A DNA stretch of 64,000 nucleotides from Myxococcota bacterium (lineage in GTDB: Bacteria; Myxococcota_A; Polyangia; JAAYKL01), in contig JASJCT010000044.1 in assembly GCA_030065855.1 (NCBI GenBank), forward strand, positions 1-64,000, in the 5' to 3' direction. Position 1 is the stretch's first letter, and each line of letters opens with the position of its first letter. Positions 26,424-35,580 of this stretch are shown here, piece by piece. Below the pieces are notes generated by a model that did no database searches, had not been told where the DNA came from, and saw nothing but the letters and a program-made list of their open reading frames with translations. The translations under genes were made by a program, and so were the position numbers.

Positions 26424-26949
26424 TGCTACTCGGTTTAAATGCCATCCATGGGCAATTGCGCCCATCACAGTTTTTTTCGGCGTTGCGGTTGTCCACGCAG
26501 ATGACCTTACCTATGTTTCAAAATCAGAACTACAGAGTGAGATTGACCGTCGCTCCCTCGATATCGAGCGGACCCAAGCCAGGATTGCAGAGCTCCAGCA
26601 GCAAAAAACAGAGGCAGTGCAATCCCTCAACATAGCAACTGCAAATGCAGACAACGCCAACGCCCTTGCTGTTGCCCGCGCAACCCTGCTCTATCGGCTC
26701 ACGCGCAGCGGTAGCTCTCTGCGCTACCTGTTGGGATCGCCCGATGCGGTTCAATTCCTGAAAAGGATCAATCAACTAAAGCATCTCTTATCCGACAGCC
26801 TCATGGCCGAACGTCAGGCAGAGCTCAGGCTGGCCCAAGCAAAGGAACGGGTTTGGGACCTAGAGCGGGAAAAACAGAACGCCGAGGAGATGCTCGCCAT
26901 GCTGCAACAGGCGCTTTTAGATTTAAAAAACGAGGGAGGCGGCACCTAA
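26416..26949 (+). CDS. Periplasmic coiled-coil protein, EnvC-like without the LytM domain
   Basis: 177 residues from a GTG overlapping the ftsX stop. Signal peptide (AIAPITVFFGVAVVHA) then two antiparallel coiled-coil helices: IDRRSLDIERTQARIAELQQ... and LRLAQAKERVWDLEREKQNA.... The central segment LLYRLTRSGSSLRYLLGSPD is the conserved hinge of EnvC-type coiled coils. EnvC proteins continue into a degenerate LytM domain that activates amidases; here the chain ends at GGGT with no such domain and none encoded downstream before the glycosyltransferase. It could be an FtsX adaptor that recruits a separate hydrolase. Confidence 0.82.
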   Translation: MPNATRFKCHPWAIAPITVFFGVAVVHADDLTYVSKSELQSEIDRRSLDIERTQARIAELQQQKTEAVQSLNIATANADNANALAVARATLLYRLTRSGSSLRYLLGSPDAVQFLKRINQLKHLLSDSLMAERQAELRLAQAKERVWDLEREKQNAEEMLAMLQQALLDLKNEGGGT

Positions 26950-27148
26950 CCTAATTGGGCATTTCCGTCAAGATGTGAGTTCTTTTCACGGCCGAACGCC
27001 TCACGTGTGGTGATGGGAAGACACCATTTGGGGCGAATTGCCAGGTTAATCGCCCATCAAAAGCTGGCATGTGCATTGCTCTATTCCTCCAGCAACCCGA
27101 TGGTCACCCGGATCGGAGGACACTGCATTGCGGTTGAAGAGGTAGATT

Positions 27149-28369
27149 TTGAAACTGTGCGATATATCGAGCTTCTATTCAGATTCAGGCGGCGGTGTCC
27201 GCACGTATCACGAACAAAAGAAGCGCTTTTTCTCAAAGAGCCAAGATCACGCGTATGTGCTCATCATCCCATCGACCCGTTTTAGCGTGGAGCGATCTGA
27301 TCGAATCACCATTTACCGCGTCCGTGGATTTGTCGTGGCTCGCCGTCCAGTATATCGGCAGATATGGGATTTGTTTGCACTACGACGCATCCTAATGCAA
27401 GAGCGGCCCGACGTAATCGAGATCGGCTCTTGCTACCTCGACAACTGGCTGGCAATGGCCAGTACCTTGGGGTGCGCGCCGGTTCTTGCGGGTTTTTATC
27501 ACGCGGATTTTCCAGATAGCTACATGGCGCCGGCAGTTGGGGGATTTCCCAAGCCCATTGCCAAGAGGTTTATCGATTTTTGGAAACGCTACGTTCGGTT
27601 TGTCTATGGTAGCTTTGATGTGACCTGCGTGTCCTCAGCCTACGTACAGGAAAAGCTAATGTCGTACGGTATCGACAATACCCATAAAGTGCCCCTGGGT
27701 GTGGACACGGACCGGTTTCACCCTCGTCATCGGTCTCTTGAATTGCGGCGCAGCATGGGCCTTCAGCCAGAGGAGCGGCTCATATTGTATGTGGGTCGCT
27801 TTAGTTCAGAAAAGGGCATCGATACGTTGCTCGCAGCGTTGCCGGCCCTGGCGGCCGTCCCGGAAAGTCGGGTCGTGCTGGTTGGGAGAGGGCCCCTGTT
27901 GCAAAAAGTCGAACAGCGCGCCCAGGCATTTGAACGGGTAACCGTGCTCCCACATATCGATGACAGGGACACCCTTGCCCGCTTATACGCTTCGGCCGAT
28001 GTCTTTCTCTCTCCAGGTCCGTACGAAACGTTTGGATTGTCCACCCTAGAAGCCATGGCCTCGGGGCTACCGGTCGCAGTGGCCGCCCAAGGTGGCGCAG
28101 CTGAATTGGTTCAAGCGGCCAAAGGTGGCGCTTTGTTTAAGCCGGGAAGTGCCGATGATTTAGTGGCTGCAGTGACAAAACTGATATCAGCAGATGCGCC
28201 AAAGGTAGGAAGACAGGCCCGGCAGCACGTGGTGGCCACCTATTCCTGGGACGCGACCTTTCGTTCCATGTTGACGCTTTATCAACACAAAATGGCAGAA
28301 AAGCGCAGGCGTCACCCCCTGGTATATCCCCAGGAACAGGCCGTTTACCGGCGTTTCAGAACAACTTGA
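27149..28369 (+). CDS. GT4-family glycosyltransferase
   Basis: 406 residues from a TTG start with AGAGGT at suitable spacing; the family N-terminus (KLCDISSFYSDSGGGVRTY) fits this start. Retaining GT-B fold: VPLGVDTDRFHP, ILYVGRFSSEKGIDTLL, and the sugar-nucleotide site PGPYETFGLSTLEAMASGLP with the EX7E-type glutamates. Related enzymes mannosylate or glucosylate lipids. 200 bp separate it from the coiled-coil gene; the gap contains nothing recognisable. Its last 14 bp overlap the convergent EndoQ-UvrD gene. Confidence 0.92.
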   Translation: MKLCDISSFYSDSGGGVRTYHEQKKRFFSKSQDHAYVLIIPSTRFSVERSDRITIYRVRGFVVARRPVYRQIWDLFALRRILMQERPDVIEIGSCYLDNWLAMASTLGCAPVLAGFYHADFPDSYMAPAVGGFPKPIAKRFIDFWKRYVRFVYGSFDVTCVSSAYVQEKLMSYGIDNTHKVPLGVDTDRFHPRHRSLELRRSMGLQPEERLILYVGRFSSEKGIDTLLAALPALAAVPESRVVLVGRGPLLQKVEQRAQAFERVTVLPHIDDRDTLARLYASADVFLSPGPYETFGLSTLEAMASGLPVAVAAQGGAAELVQAAKGGALFKPGSADDLVAAVTKLISADAPKVGRQARQHVVATYSWDATFRSMLTLYQHKMAEKRRRHPLVYPQEQAVYRRFRTT

Positions 28370-31355
28370 GTTGCTTTGCCGCGGGGTTGCGAGGCGGTAG
28401 GGTGCAGGACGTGCGCACAATTGCAGTGGGTGGGACTTTGGACAAGAATGGAGAAGGGCCGCCTGGTAGGGCTTGGCCAAAGAGGGTTCTCTTTGCCGCG
28501 TAGCTGATAACGCACAGGCGCTTTGCGCGCGTGATGGCCACGTACAGCAACCGTCGCTCTTCCTCCGGGGCTGCAGTTAGACCGCCCACATCTAGGGGGA
28601 CGAGGCCGGGTTCTACACCGGCGATAAAAACAGTGTCGAATTCCCTGCCCTTGGCCGCATGCATGGTCATGACCGCCACTTTTTGGGACCGGGGATCGTG
28701 GGGGTCGTCTTCTCCTATGGCCAGGCTTGGAATGCCACTTTGGCCGAGTGCGTCGAGAATTGCTTTGCGCTGTGCCTTTGTGCGGCTGAGGATTGCCACG
28801 TCCCCAAATCCCACGTCAGTGCGTTCGGCCTCTCCACCCCGGCCTGAATCGACAGCAAAGGTGCTGCTGCCGCCGATGAGGCGCTCTAAACGGATCACGA
28901 TTTGCTCGGCTTCGCTCTTGGCCGTTGGGCAGGCCACTATCTCGACGGGCGGGCCCGGTCGTATCGCTCCCAGTGATTTTGCAGGGCTGGTCACGGTGCT
29001 CTTGGCCACACTGAGTATGGCATCTGTCAATCGATATGAAGTGCTCAAATGAACGGTTACTGCTTTGGGAAACGCTTCTGCAAAACGGGAGAAATGGCCG
29101 GGTTTGGCCCCGCGGAAGCCATAGATGGCTTGAAGTGGATCGCCGATGACCATGAGGGATCTACCATCTGGGCAGAGCTGCTTGACCATGGCGGCCTGGA
29201 CATCGTTCACATCCTGATATTCGTCCACGCACACCACATCAAACCGGTCAGTCACCGTTTTCGCCTCATCTCCTTTGGCCTCGATGAAGCGGTAGGCACA
29301 AAGCACCAGGTCGTCGACATCCAATGCGGAACGCGCCTCTAGTAAATGCTCGTATTGGTCAAATAGGCGCAGGAGGCTCTGGTCCTTGGCCAAAAATTGC
29401 TTTGGATCTGTGTGTTGCTTTGCCAGGCTGATCTGCCCGATGATGTCATCGATGGATCGGGCGTCTGTCTGGGATTGGGCCGCCTGCATTACCAAATCCC
29501 GTCGATCTGTATCTTCGACGATGTGACGGCCGTTCCGATTGCCGCTCACCTCGATCGCCCACAGGCCAAAACTGTGGAATGTATGCACCGCTGGGCCGGC
29601 TGCGTCCGGTGGGGTACCGAGGGCCTGAGCCAGTCGTTCTCTTAGCTCGTTAGCAGCTTGATTCGTGAATGCAATGGCGAGCACCCGATCTGGCTGCACC
29701 GCGCCTGTTTGTATTAGGTGGACAATGCGTGCCACCAGAGTCCGGGTCTTACCCGTACCTGGCCCGGCAACGACGATGATCGGTCCGGTTTTGGTCTCGA
29801 CGACCCGCTGCTGATCCGAATCTAGTCCATCGAGGGGGTCATAATGCCCATCCCCTTGTCCCGCTTCCTTTTGGGAGGGGCTTGTAGACGGACTCTCAAA
29901 ATCCCCCCGGCCCCCTTTTTCAAAGGGGGAGCATTCGAAAGTCGGGCTGGGGGTTATCCCCGGTCCTGAGGAGTGTTTGAAAGTCCCCTTTGACAAAGGG
30001 GATTTAGGGGATTTCGTTCCAGCGGGCAATGCATCAGAAGTTCCTTTTGGTCCGATGCTTTTAACGCCGCCAATAGCCATTTGCCCCAACAGCTGGTCTC
30101 GTTCTCCTGGGTCAAAAATGCGAATGGTGCCAAACTCCCCGTCATAGCCCGCAGCGATGAGCAGCTCCTTGTCGCGAACCCGGCGGATCGCCTCTGCAAG
30201 CGGGGCATCGCCCACCCGTTTGATATCCTCCAAAGGCACATCCTGCAGCACTGTAAGCTCGGGTCCGAGGGCGTCGAGGACCCGCGTGACAAGCGCTTGG
30301 ACCTTTTTGCTATTCGGGCCCACGCTGAGCACCTCGCCTGCAACTTCGCTCAATGGCACCAGGCTTTTGAACGGAGGTGCCTTGGGGGGTGTGTATCCGG
30401 CTTTCCGATCCGCGAGGTCCATGACCCGGCTCATAACACCGACCGTAATGGGGCCACCACACGTGGGGCAGCGGCCTTCGTGTTCCCTGGACCTATGCGG
30501 CTCAAGGCGTATCCCGCACTTGCGATGACCGTCCAAATGATACTTGCCCTCTTCTGGAAAAAACTCGATGGTGCCAAAAAATCCCGATCCGCCTCTGAGC
30601 GCATTGAACAGTGGCTCATACCCCAGGTCGATGTCCAAGAGATTGGCTTCCCGGCCGAGTTTTTGGGCTGAGTGGGCGTCGGAATTGGAAATAAGGGTGA
30701 CCCGATCGAGATCGCTCACCCGCCAGTTCATCGGGGGGTCTGAAGAAAGTCCGGTTTCCACCGCAAAGATATGGTCTGCCAAATCGCCAAAACACTCGCC
30801 GATACTGTCGAATCCGGACTTGGACCCCAATAGGGAAAACCAAGGGGTCCAAATGTGGGCAGGTACGAGAAACGCAAGCGGATCCGATGACAGGGTTATT
30901 TCCAAAAGATCCCGGGCATCCAGACCGAGGATAGGGCGGCCGTCCGAGGTCACGTTACCAATTGCAGCGAGCTTGCTGGTGAGCGCTTTTGCCGCGTCTA
31001 TGGATGGAACAAAGATCAGGTTGTGATTTTTGCGGGTTCTCCCGTCTTTTTTGTAAATGTTACTGATTTCCACTTGGAGTACGAACCGCACCTCACCCGA
31101 ACATGCCGCGGGCACCCCGTCTTCTGCTGCGGCCACGAGATCGGGCCGCAATCGAAACAGGCCTTGCTCTGCAGGGATGAGTTGTTCCTCAATTTCACCC
31201 ATCCAGCCCGGGTGGGTGAAATCACCGGTGCCAATCAGATGAATACCCTTTAAAAGTGCTGCCCTGTGGAGCGATACGAAATCGAGGGACTTTGCAGTGG
31301 CCCTGGAAAACCGCGAGTGAACGTGTAAATCGGCGATAATATGCATGGGCTGCAT
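28356..31355 (-). CDS. EndoQ-like PHP endonuclease fused to a UvrD-type helicase
   Basis: About 999 residues. Residues 1-430 match the endonuclease Q family (TIGR00375): IIADLHVHSRFSRAT, GTGDFTHPGW, EISNIYKKDGRTRKNHN, SNSDAHSAQKLGREANL, a zinc knuckle with CPTCGGPITVG, and DLADRKAGYTPPKAPPFKSL. EndoQ cuts DNA 5' of deaminated bases. Residues about 515-999 are a compact superfamily-1 helicase: GPGTGKTRTLV, CVDEYQDVN, VIGDPLQAIYGFRG, VAVMTMHAAKGREFD, LLYVAITRAKR. The linker (about 445-490) is rich in Pro, Ser and Gly and is encoded by a dispersed palindromic repeat (29896-30018) inserted in frame. Start at 31355 follows GGTGG; the frame extends to 31388. Likely repairs uracil or hypoxanthine lesions while unwinding DNA. 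Confidence 0.9.
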   Translation of the reverse strand: MQPMHIIADLHVHSRFSRATAKSLDFVSLHRAALLKGIHLIGTGDFTHPGWMGEIEEQLIPAEQGLFRLRPDLVAAAEDGVPAACSGEVRFVLQVEISNIYKKDGRTRKNHNLIFVPSIDAAKALTSKLAAIGNVTSDGRPILGLDARDLLEITLSSDPLAFLVPAHIWTPWFSLLGSKSGFDSIGECFGDLADHIFAVETGLSSDPPMNWRVSDLDRVTLISNSDAHSAQKLGREANLLDIDLGYEPLFNALRGGSGFFGTIEFFPEEGKYHLDGHRKCGIRLEPHRSREHEGRCPTCGGPITVGVMSRVMDLADRKAGYTPPKAPPFKSLVPLSEVAGEVLSVGPNSKKVQALVTRVLDALGPELTVLQDVPLEDIKRVGDAPLAEAIRRVRDKELLIAAGYDGEFGTIRIFDPGERDQLLGQMAIGGVKSIGPKGTSDALPAGTKSPKSPLSKGTFKHSSGPGITPSPTFECSPFEKGGRGDFESPSTSPSQKEAGQGDGHYDPLDGLDSDQQRVVETKTGPIIVVAGPGTGKTRTLVARIVHLIQTGAVQPDRVLAIAFTNQAANELRERLAQALGTPPDAAGPAVHTFHSFGLWAIEVSGNRNGRHIVEDTDRRDLVMQAAQSQTDARSIDDIIGQISLAKQHTDPKQFLAKDQSLLRLFDQYEHLLEARSALDVDDLVLCAYRFIEAKGDEAKTVTDRFDVVCVDEYQDVNDVQAAMVKQLCPDGRSLMVIGDPLQAIYGFRGAKPGHFSRFAEAFPKAVTVHLSTSYRLTDAILSVAKSTVTSPAKSLGAIRPGPPVEIVACPTAKSEAEQIVIRLERLIGGSSTFAVDSGRGGEAERTDVGFGDVAILSRTKAQRKAILDALGQSGIPSLAIGEDDPHDPRSQKVAVMTMHAAKGREFDTVFIAGVEPGLVPLDVGGLTAAPEEERRLLYVAITRAKRLCVISYAAKRTLFGQALPGGPSPFLSKVPPTAIVRTSCTLPPRNPAAKQLKLF
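29896..30018. repeat. Dispersed palindromic element inside the EndoQ-UvrD linker
   Basis: Two palindromes of the CCCCCTTTTTCAAAGGGGG type flank a 60-bp spacer. On the minus strand it is translated as SPLSKGTFKHSSGP ... FECSPFEKGGRGDFES. Related copies lie between the porin cassettes (45650-45728, 48494-48645) and upstream of rseP (58377-58412). Confidence 0.85.
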
Positions 31356-31525
31356 GGTAAACCCACCGCGCTCAAGTGCAAAGCGCATTCATTAAAAAGC
31401 TCGAAAACCAGCAGTTCAGCCGTCGCCAACCCGGGTTAAGACCGCGCTCAATAAATATTAGGTTGACGTGATCTTGCCTCATGGCCAGAATTCCCCAAAA
31501 ACGACCACATACAGGGAGGTCGACA

Positions 31526-32818
31526 ATGGCTAAAATAGAAGGATTTCGAATTAAGAATTTCCGTACATTAAAAGACGTTACGCTTGGCCGCCTGTGGAAT
31601 TTGCAGCAGGCAGAACCTATTACACCTATGACTGCTGTTATCGGCAAAAATGGCGTTGGAAAAAGCACCCTATTCGATGCATTCGGATTCTTAGCGGATT
31701 GTTTGAAAAACGGCGTTGAAGAAGCATGTGATGCTCGAGGACGAGGTGGCTTTAGAAAAATTTTGTCTCAAGGGCAAAGTGGGCCAATCGAGTTTGAGGT
31801 CTATTACAAAGAGGATGGCAATGCCAGGCCCATAACCTATGAGCTGTCGATAGATATCGATTCTTCGAGTCGACCCCATGTTAGCAAAGAACGTCTCAGG
31901 CAACGCCGAAAAGGACAGAAACATGGTTGGCCGTTTTCCTTTTTAGTCTTAAACAGCGGAAAAGGTGTTGCTTGGAAGGGAGAACAGGAAGGCCGACAGA
32001 TAGATGAAACAAAGGAAGACTTCGATCTTTTAGGCTTGATGAAATCTATCAAATCTGGGGAAGCCAAAGAGGAATCCAGAGAAACTGAAGTTGTTGAGCT
32101 GGAAGACTACCGCAAACTTGGTATCGCAACCTTGGGGGCACTCAAACAACATCCACGCATCTCAGCGTTTCGACGGTTTATTGAAGGGTGGTATCTCAGC
32201 TATTTTACACCGGATGCAGCACGCAGTCTTCCGCTTGCTGGTCCACAGAAACATCTCAATATTCATGGAGACAATCTCGGAAATGTTGTCCAGTTCATGG
32301 AACGCGAGCACCCGAAACGGTTTCAAGCGATTTTGAAACGAATTGCAGAAAAAATACCCGGCGTAAATAGAATCGACACTGAATTAACAAACGATAGTCG
32401 GCTGCTACTTCGATTCAATGACAAAGGATTCCAGGATCCTTTCTATTCACAGCAGATGTCCGACGGTACGTTAAAAGTATTCGCCTATCTCTTGTTATTG
32501 GAAGACCCCACACCTCCCCCGTTTCTGTGCATCGAAGAGCCGGAAAACGGTTTGTACCACAAGCTGCTTGAGTCCTTGGCAACCGAGTTTCGCGAGCATG
32601 CCACTGGGCGCAAAGGTGGTTCACAGGTGTTTATTACGACACATCAACCTTATTTTGTTGATGCGCTAGAGCCTAAGGAGGTTTGGGTTTTAGAAAAAGC
32701 GGGAGACGGATTTACAACCATTCGCAGAGCCAGCGATGATGACATCGTTAAAAACATGGTGGCGGAAGGATTGCCTTTGGGCGGTCTTTGGTACAGTGAT
32801 TATCTGGATGCGAGGTAG
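31526..32818 (+). CDS. AAA (OLD/RecF-like) ATPase of a two-gene ATPase/TOPRIM-like unit
   Basis: 430 residues; GGGAGGT precedes the ATG at 31526 by 5 nt, preferred to the ATG at 31481. MAKIEGFRIKNFRTLKDVTL is the ABC/RecF-type start, Walker A is GKNGVGKSTL (40-49), an ABC-like signature region QQMSDGTLKVFAYL is followed by Walker B FLCIEEPENGLYH, and the H-loop FITTHQPYFVDAL. The gene is followed after 5 nt by a small TOPRIM-like gene, so they form one unit. Similar ATPase plus nuclease pairs are found among anti-phage systems; nuclease is inferred, not shown. Adjacent to the divergent EndoQ-UvrD gene. Confidence 0.88.
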   Translation: MAKIEGFRIKNFRTLKDVTLGRLWNLQQAEPITPMTAVIGKNGVGKSTLFDAFGFLADCLKNGVEEACDARGRGGFRKILSQGQSGPIEFEVYYKEDGNARPITYELSIDIDSSSRPHVSKERLRQRRKGQKHGWPFSFLVLNSGKGVAWKGEQEGRQIDETKEDFDLLGLMKSIKSGEAKEESRETEVVELEDYRKLGIATLGALKQHPRISAFRRFIEGWYLSYFTPDAARSLPLAGPQKHLNIHGDNLGNVVQFMEREHPKRFQAILKRIAEKIPGVNRIDTELTNDSRLLLRFNDKGFQDPFYSQQMSDGTLKVFAYLLLLEDPTPPPFLCIEEPENGLYHKLLESLATEFREHATGRKGGSQVFITTHQPYFVDALEPKEVWVLEKAGDGFTTIRRASDDDIVKNMVAEGLPLGGLWYSDYLDAR

Positions 32819-32823
32819 TATTC

Positions 32824-33486
32824 ATGCATTTTGAAATCCTCGTCGAAGATCAATCCGGCAAAAAGGCCCTCGACATTCTCGTGCCTAAAATCATTGGCAA
32901 CGACAACACGTTTACAGTCAAACCATATAAAGGAATAGGGCGTATTCCAAAGGGGTTAAGGTCTCATAGCGACGCCAAAAAGCGCATTTTGCTTGATCAA
33001 CTTCCGAGGCTTCTGCGCGGCTTTGGAAAGACCTTTGCGAATTATCCGTGTGATTATCCAATCGCTGTTATCATCGTGTGTGACCTGGATGACAAATGTC
33101 TGAAAGCTTTTCGGGACGAGCTTCTCGCAATACTTAATCAGTGCAATCCCAAACCGGACACTCGTTTTTGTATTGCCGTCGAGGAGGGTGAGGCGTGGTT
33201 TCTAGGTGACATTCCAGCTATCAAGGAGGCTTATCCAAAAGCGAGGGATTCGGTTTTGGATACATACGAGAACGACTCCATTTGCGGCACATGGGAAAAA
33301 CTCGCAGATGCGATTTACACTGGCGGCGCATTTAGGCTTTCCGCTAAAGGTTGGCAATCGGTCGGCAAAGAGAAATCAGTGTGGGCTGAGAGAATCACTC
33401 CGTTTATGGATGTGAATAATAACAAATCGCCGAGTTTTAACTATTTTCGATCCAAACTTGTTGCATTAGCCGGTGTTAGGACTTGA
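32824..33486 (+). CDS. TOPRIM-like protein (DUF4276-type), partner of the upstream ATPase
   Basis: 220 residues; GAGGT precedes the ATG. Opens FEILVEDQSGKKALDILV with E8, then the acidic motif VIIVCDLDD (D87, D89, D90) and FCIAVEEGEAWFLGD (E120, E121): the E...DxD spacing of TOPRIM nucleases/primases. The C-terminal part (WAERITPFMDVNNNKSPSF) is conserved-looking but uncharacterised. I cannot assign a name beyond the fold; the pairing with the ATPase is by 5-nt spacing. Confidence 0.72.
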   Translation: MHFEILVEDQSGKKALDILVPKIIGNDNTFTVKPYKGIGRIPKGLRSHSDAKKRILLDQLPRLLRGFGKTFANYPCDYPIAVIIVCDLDDKCLKAFRDELLAILNQCNPKPDTRFCIAVEEGEAWFLGDIPAIKEAYPKARDSVLDTYENDSICGTWEKLADAIYTGGAFRLSAKGWQSVGKEKSVWAERITPFMDVNNNKSPSFNYFRSKLVALAGVRT

Positions 33487-33577
33487 GAGAGAGCGAGATT
33501 TGAACGATTACATCGAAGACACGCTCTCATACCCACAAATTCGTTGTAGGCTGCCGTCTGGCTAGGGGAGGCGTGAA

Positions 33578-34519
33578 ATGTCAGAAGTCGACCTTGCCCG
33601 GTTTGCGCGCGCCCATGAGCGGATAGCGCCCCATATCGTCGAGACCCCATGTTGGGAATCCCCCCTGCTGTGCCACGAGCTCGGTGCCCAGGTGTTTTTA
33701 AAACTCGAAAACCAGCAGGTTACAGGATCGTTCAAGGTGCGGGGGGTGGTGAATAAATGCTTGTCCCTTCGCAACAGCGACCAACAAAAGCCGCTCATCG
33801 CTGCGTCGACCGGCAATCACGGCGCTGCATTTGCCCACGCCCTGAGGCGGTTTGATTTAAAAGGCATGCTCTTTGTGCCCGAGAATATCGATCCTCACAA
33901 GCGACGCGCTCTGGTGAACACGGGCGTCCAGCTGGTGTTCTTTGGGACCGACTGTGTGCAGACCGAACACGAGGCGCTCCACAGGGCAAGAGAGACACAC
34001 GGCATCTATATTTCGCCCTACAACGACTGGGACATTATTCGCGGTCAGGGCACCATTGGGATTGAAATCATGGCCCAATTGGGTGCGGTGGATGTGGTTT
34101 TCGTGCCAGTCGGCGGCGGTGGATTGATTTCCGGCATAGCTGCTTATTTGAAAGCTGTATCCCCCAAAACCCGCATCATCGGCTGTCAGCCAGCTGCCTC
34201 TCCAGTGATGGCAAGCTCCATCGAGGCCGGGCACATCGTCGAAATGGAGAGCTTTCCAACCCTATCAGACGCCACTGCTGGCGGCATAGAATCCGGGGCA
34301 GTGACGTTTGATCTGTGTCGCCAGTTTGTGGATGGGTTTGTGATCGCGACTGAGGAAGAAATCCAGACCGCCCTGGAGCAACTGGCGACACAACTGCACC
34401 TAGCGGTCGAAGGCGCTGCTGCCCTGGCCTTGGCTGCTGCCAAAAAATCCAAACCTGAAATCCAGGGAAAGCGGGTCGCGCTGATCATCTCAGGAAGTGG
34501 GGGTAAATCGAGCTCATAA
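33578..34519 (+). CDS. Threonine/serine dehydratase family, PLP-dependent
   Basis: 313 residues. PLP-lysine motif VTGSFKVRG (near residue 50), phosphate-binding ASTGNHGAAFA, glycine loop VFVPVGGGGLISGIAAY, and terminal SGSGGKSSS. No C-terminal ACT regulatory domain, as in the catabolic TdcB-type enzymes. It would deaminate threonine or serine to 2-oxoacids; a racemase of the same fold is possible. Confidence 0.9.
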   Translation: MSEVDLARFARAHERIAPHIVETPCWESPLLCHELGAQVFLKLENQQVTGSFKVRGVVNKCLSLRNSDQQKPLIAASTGNHGAAFAHALRRFDLKGMLFVPENIDPHKRRALVNTGVQLVFFGTDCVQTEHEALHRARETHGIYISPYNDWDIIRGQGTIGIEIMAQLGAVDVVFVPVGGGGLISGIAAYLKAVSPKTRIIGCQPAASPVMASSIEAGHIVEMESFPTLSDATAGGIESGAVTFDLCRQFVDGFVIATEEEIQTALEQLATQLHLAVEGAAALALAAAKKSKPEIQGKRVALIISGSGGKSSS

Positions 34520-34558
34520 CCCCTGGCTGACCAATGGGGTGACCGGCCCTTTTTTTTT
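34520..34558 (+). terminator. Possible terminator after the dehydratase gene
   Basis: An imperfect hairpin CCCCTGG ... CCA-AT-GGGG is followed 10 bp later by a run of nine T. The spacing to the T run is longer than usual. Confidence 0.35.
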
Positions 34559-34620
34559 GCCCCGTTCAAAGGTAGACTCGACTTTCGAATTCGGTCAGGC
34601 CAGGCACCAGGGATGAGACC

Positions 34621-35580
34621 ATGACCATGCACGTCTTTTGGGCAGGTGTTTTTGCTATTTCGCCGCTCCTTTTTGGGAGTTGCGACCGCGGTTCCAAAGC
34701 AACGGCATCCAGTCCTCTCCCCCATATGAGAAGCGCCGAGGAAGTAAAAATGGAAAACAATAAATATGAAAATGGAGATGGAAAAAACCCTTTGGCAGAC
34801 CCACGCGTGGCATCGGCAGTGTTTTTTCCAAGGCCAGATATGCCCTACGGGCCCGAGTCGCCTGTTGCGCAGGACCATTTTTTCGATGCAGCTGATGGCG
34901 TGCGGCTTCGCCTGAGGCTGTTTTTAGGAGAGAAGCGCGCACCTATTATCCTCTTTTTTCACGGAAACGGCGAAACTGCACGCGACTATGACCTGATCGC
35001 CCCGGACTATCTGGCTCTGCCAGCCTCGTTTGTCGTGGCCGAGTACCGGGGGTACGGGCCCTGTACGGGGTCGCCTTCAATCACCACTTTTTTACCGGAC
35101 GCCCACCGCTCTCTCGACGCGTTAAAAGCCATCCTGAAAAAGGAAGGGCGATTGGGGCCGATTGTGGTCATGGGACGGTCGTTGGGGTCGGCTCCTGCCA
35201 TTGAACTCGCTGCCACGCGCTCCCGGGAACTCGCCGGTCTGATCATCGAGAGTGGGTTTGCAAATATAGTCCCCCTGTTGACGCTCATTGGGGTGCCTGC
35301 TGCTTCCCTCGGCATTACCGAAGACCACGGCCCAAACAATTACAAAAAAATGGCCAGCATTGCACTGCCTACCCTGATTATCCACGCTGAAAACGATACG
35401 ATTATCCGGTTTGAAGAAGCTGAGCTGTTGCATGGGGCCTCAGCTGATGCGGGTAAGGTGCTCTTTCGCGTGCCCAGCGCTGGTCACAACGACATCCAAG
35501 CCAGGGCTGGTAACGCTTATTTTCACCGCATTCGCGAGTTACTATCGCGCGTCAGCACCGGGGAACGCGACGCTTCATGA
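34621..35580 (+). CDS. Alpha/beta-hydrolase lipoprotein
   Basis: 319 residues. Signal peptide with lipobox LLFGSC, then a Ser/Asn/Lys-rich linker. The hydrolase core shows the oxyanion-hole motif FFHGNGE, nucleophile elbow MGRSLGSAPA, acid HAENDTIIRF and His in SAGHNDIQ. Resembles the abhydrolase/serine aminopeptidase-type family (Bem46-like). Stop overlaps the next gene by ATGA, so translationally coupled to the transporter. Substrate unknown. Confidence 0.88.
   Translation: MTMHVFWAGVFAISPLLFGSCDRGSKATASSPLPHMRSAEEVKMENNKYENGDGKNPLADPRVASAVFFPRPDMPYGPESPVAQDHFFDAADGVRLRLRLFLGEKRAPIILFFHGNGETARDYDLIAPDYLALPASFVVAEYRGYGPCTGSPSITTFLPDAHRSLDALKAILKKEGRLGPIVVMGRSLGSAPAIELAATRSRELAGLIIESGFANIVPLLTLIGVPAASLGITEDHGPNNYKKMASIALPTLIIHAENDTIIRFEEAELLHGASADAGKVLFRVPSAGHNDIQARAGNAYFHRIRELLSRVSTGERDAS

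Noticed and set aside
31400-33718. 15-bp identical segment CTCGAAAACCAGCAG on both sides of the ATPase/TOPRIM pair
   Set aside because: One copy is within the dehydratase coding frame and the match is short enough to be chance in a 64-kb window.
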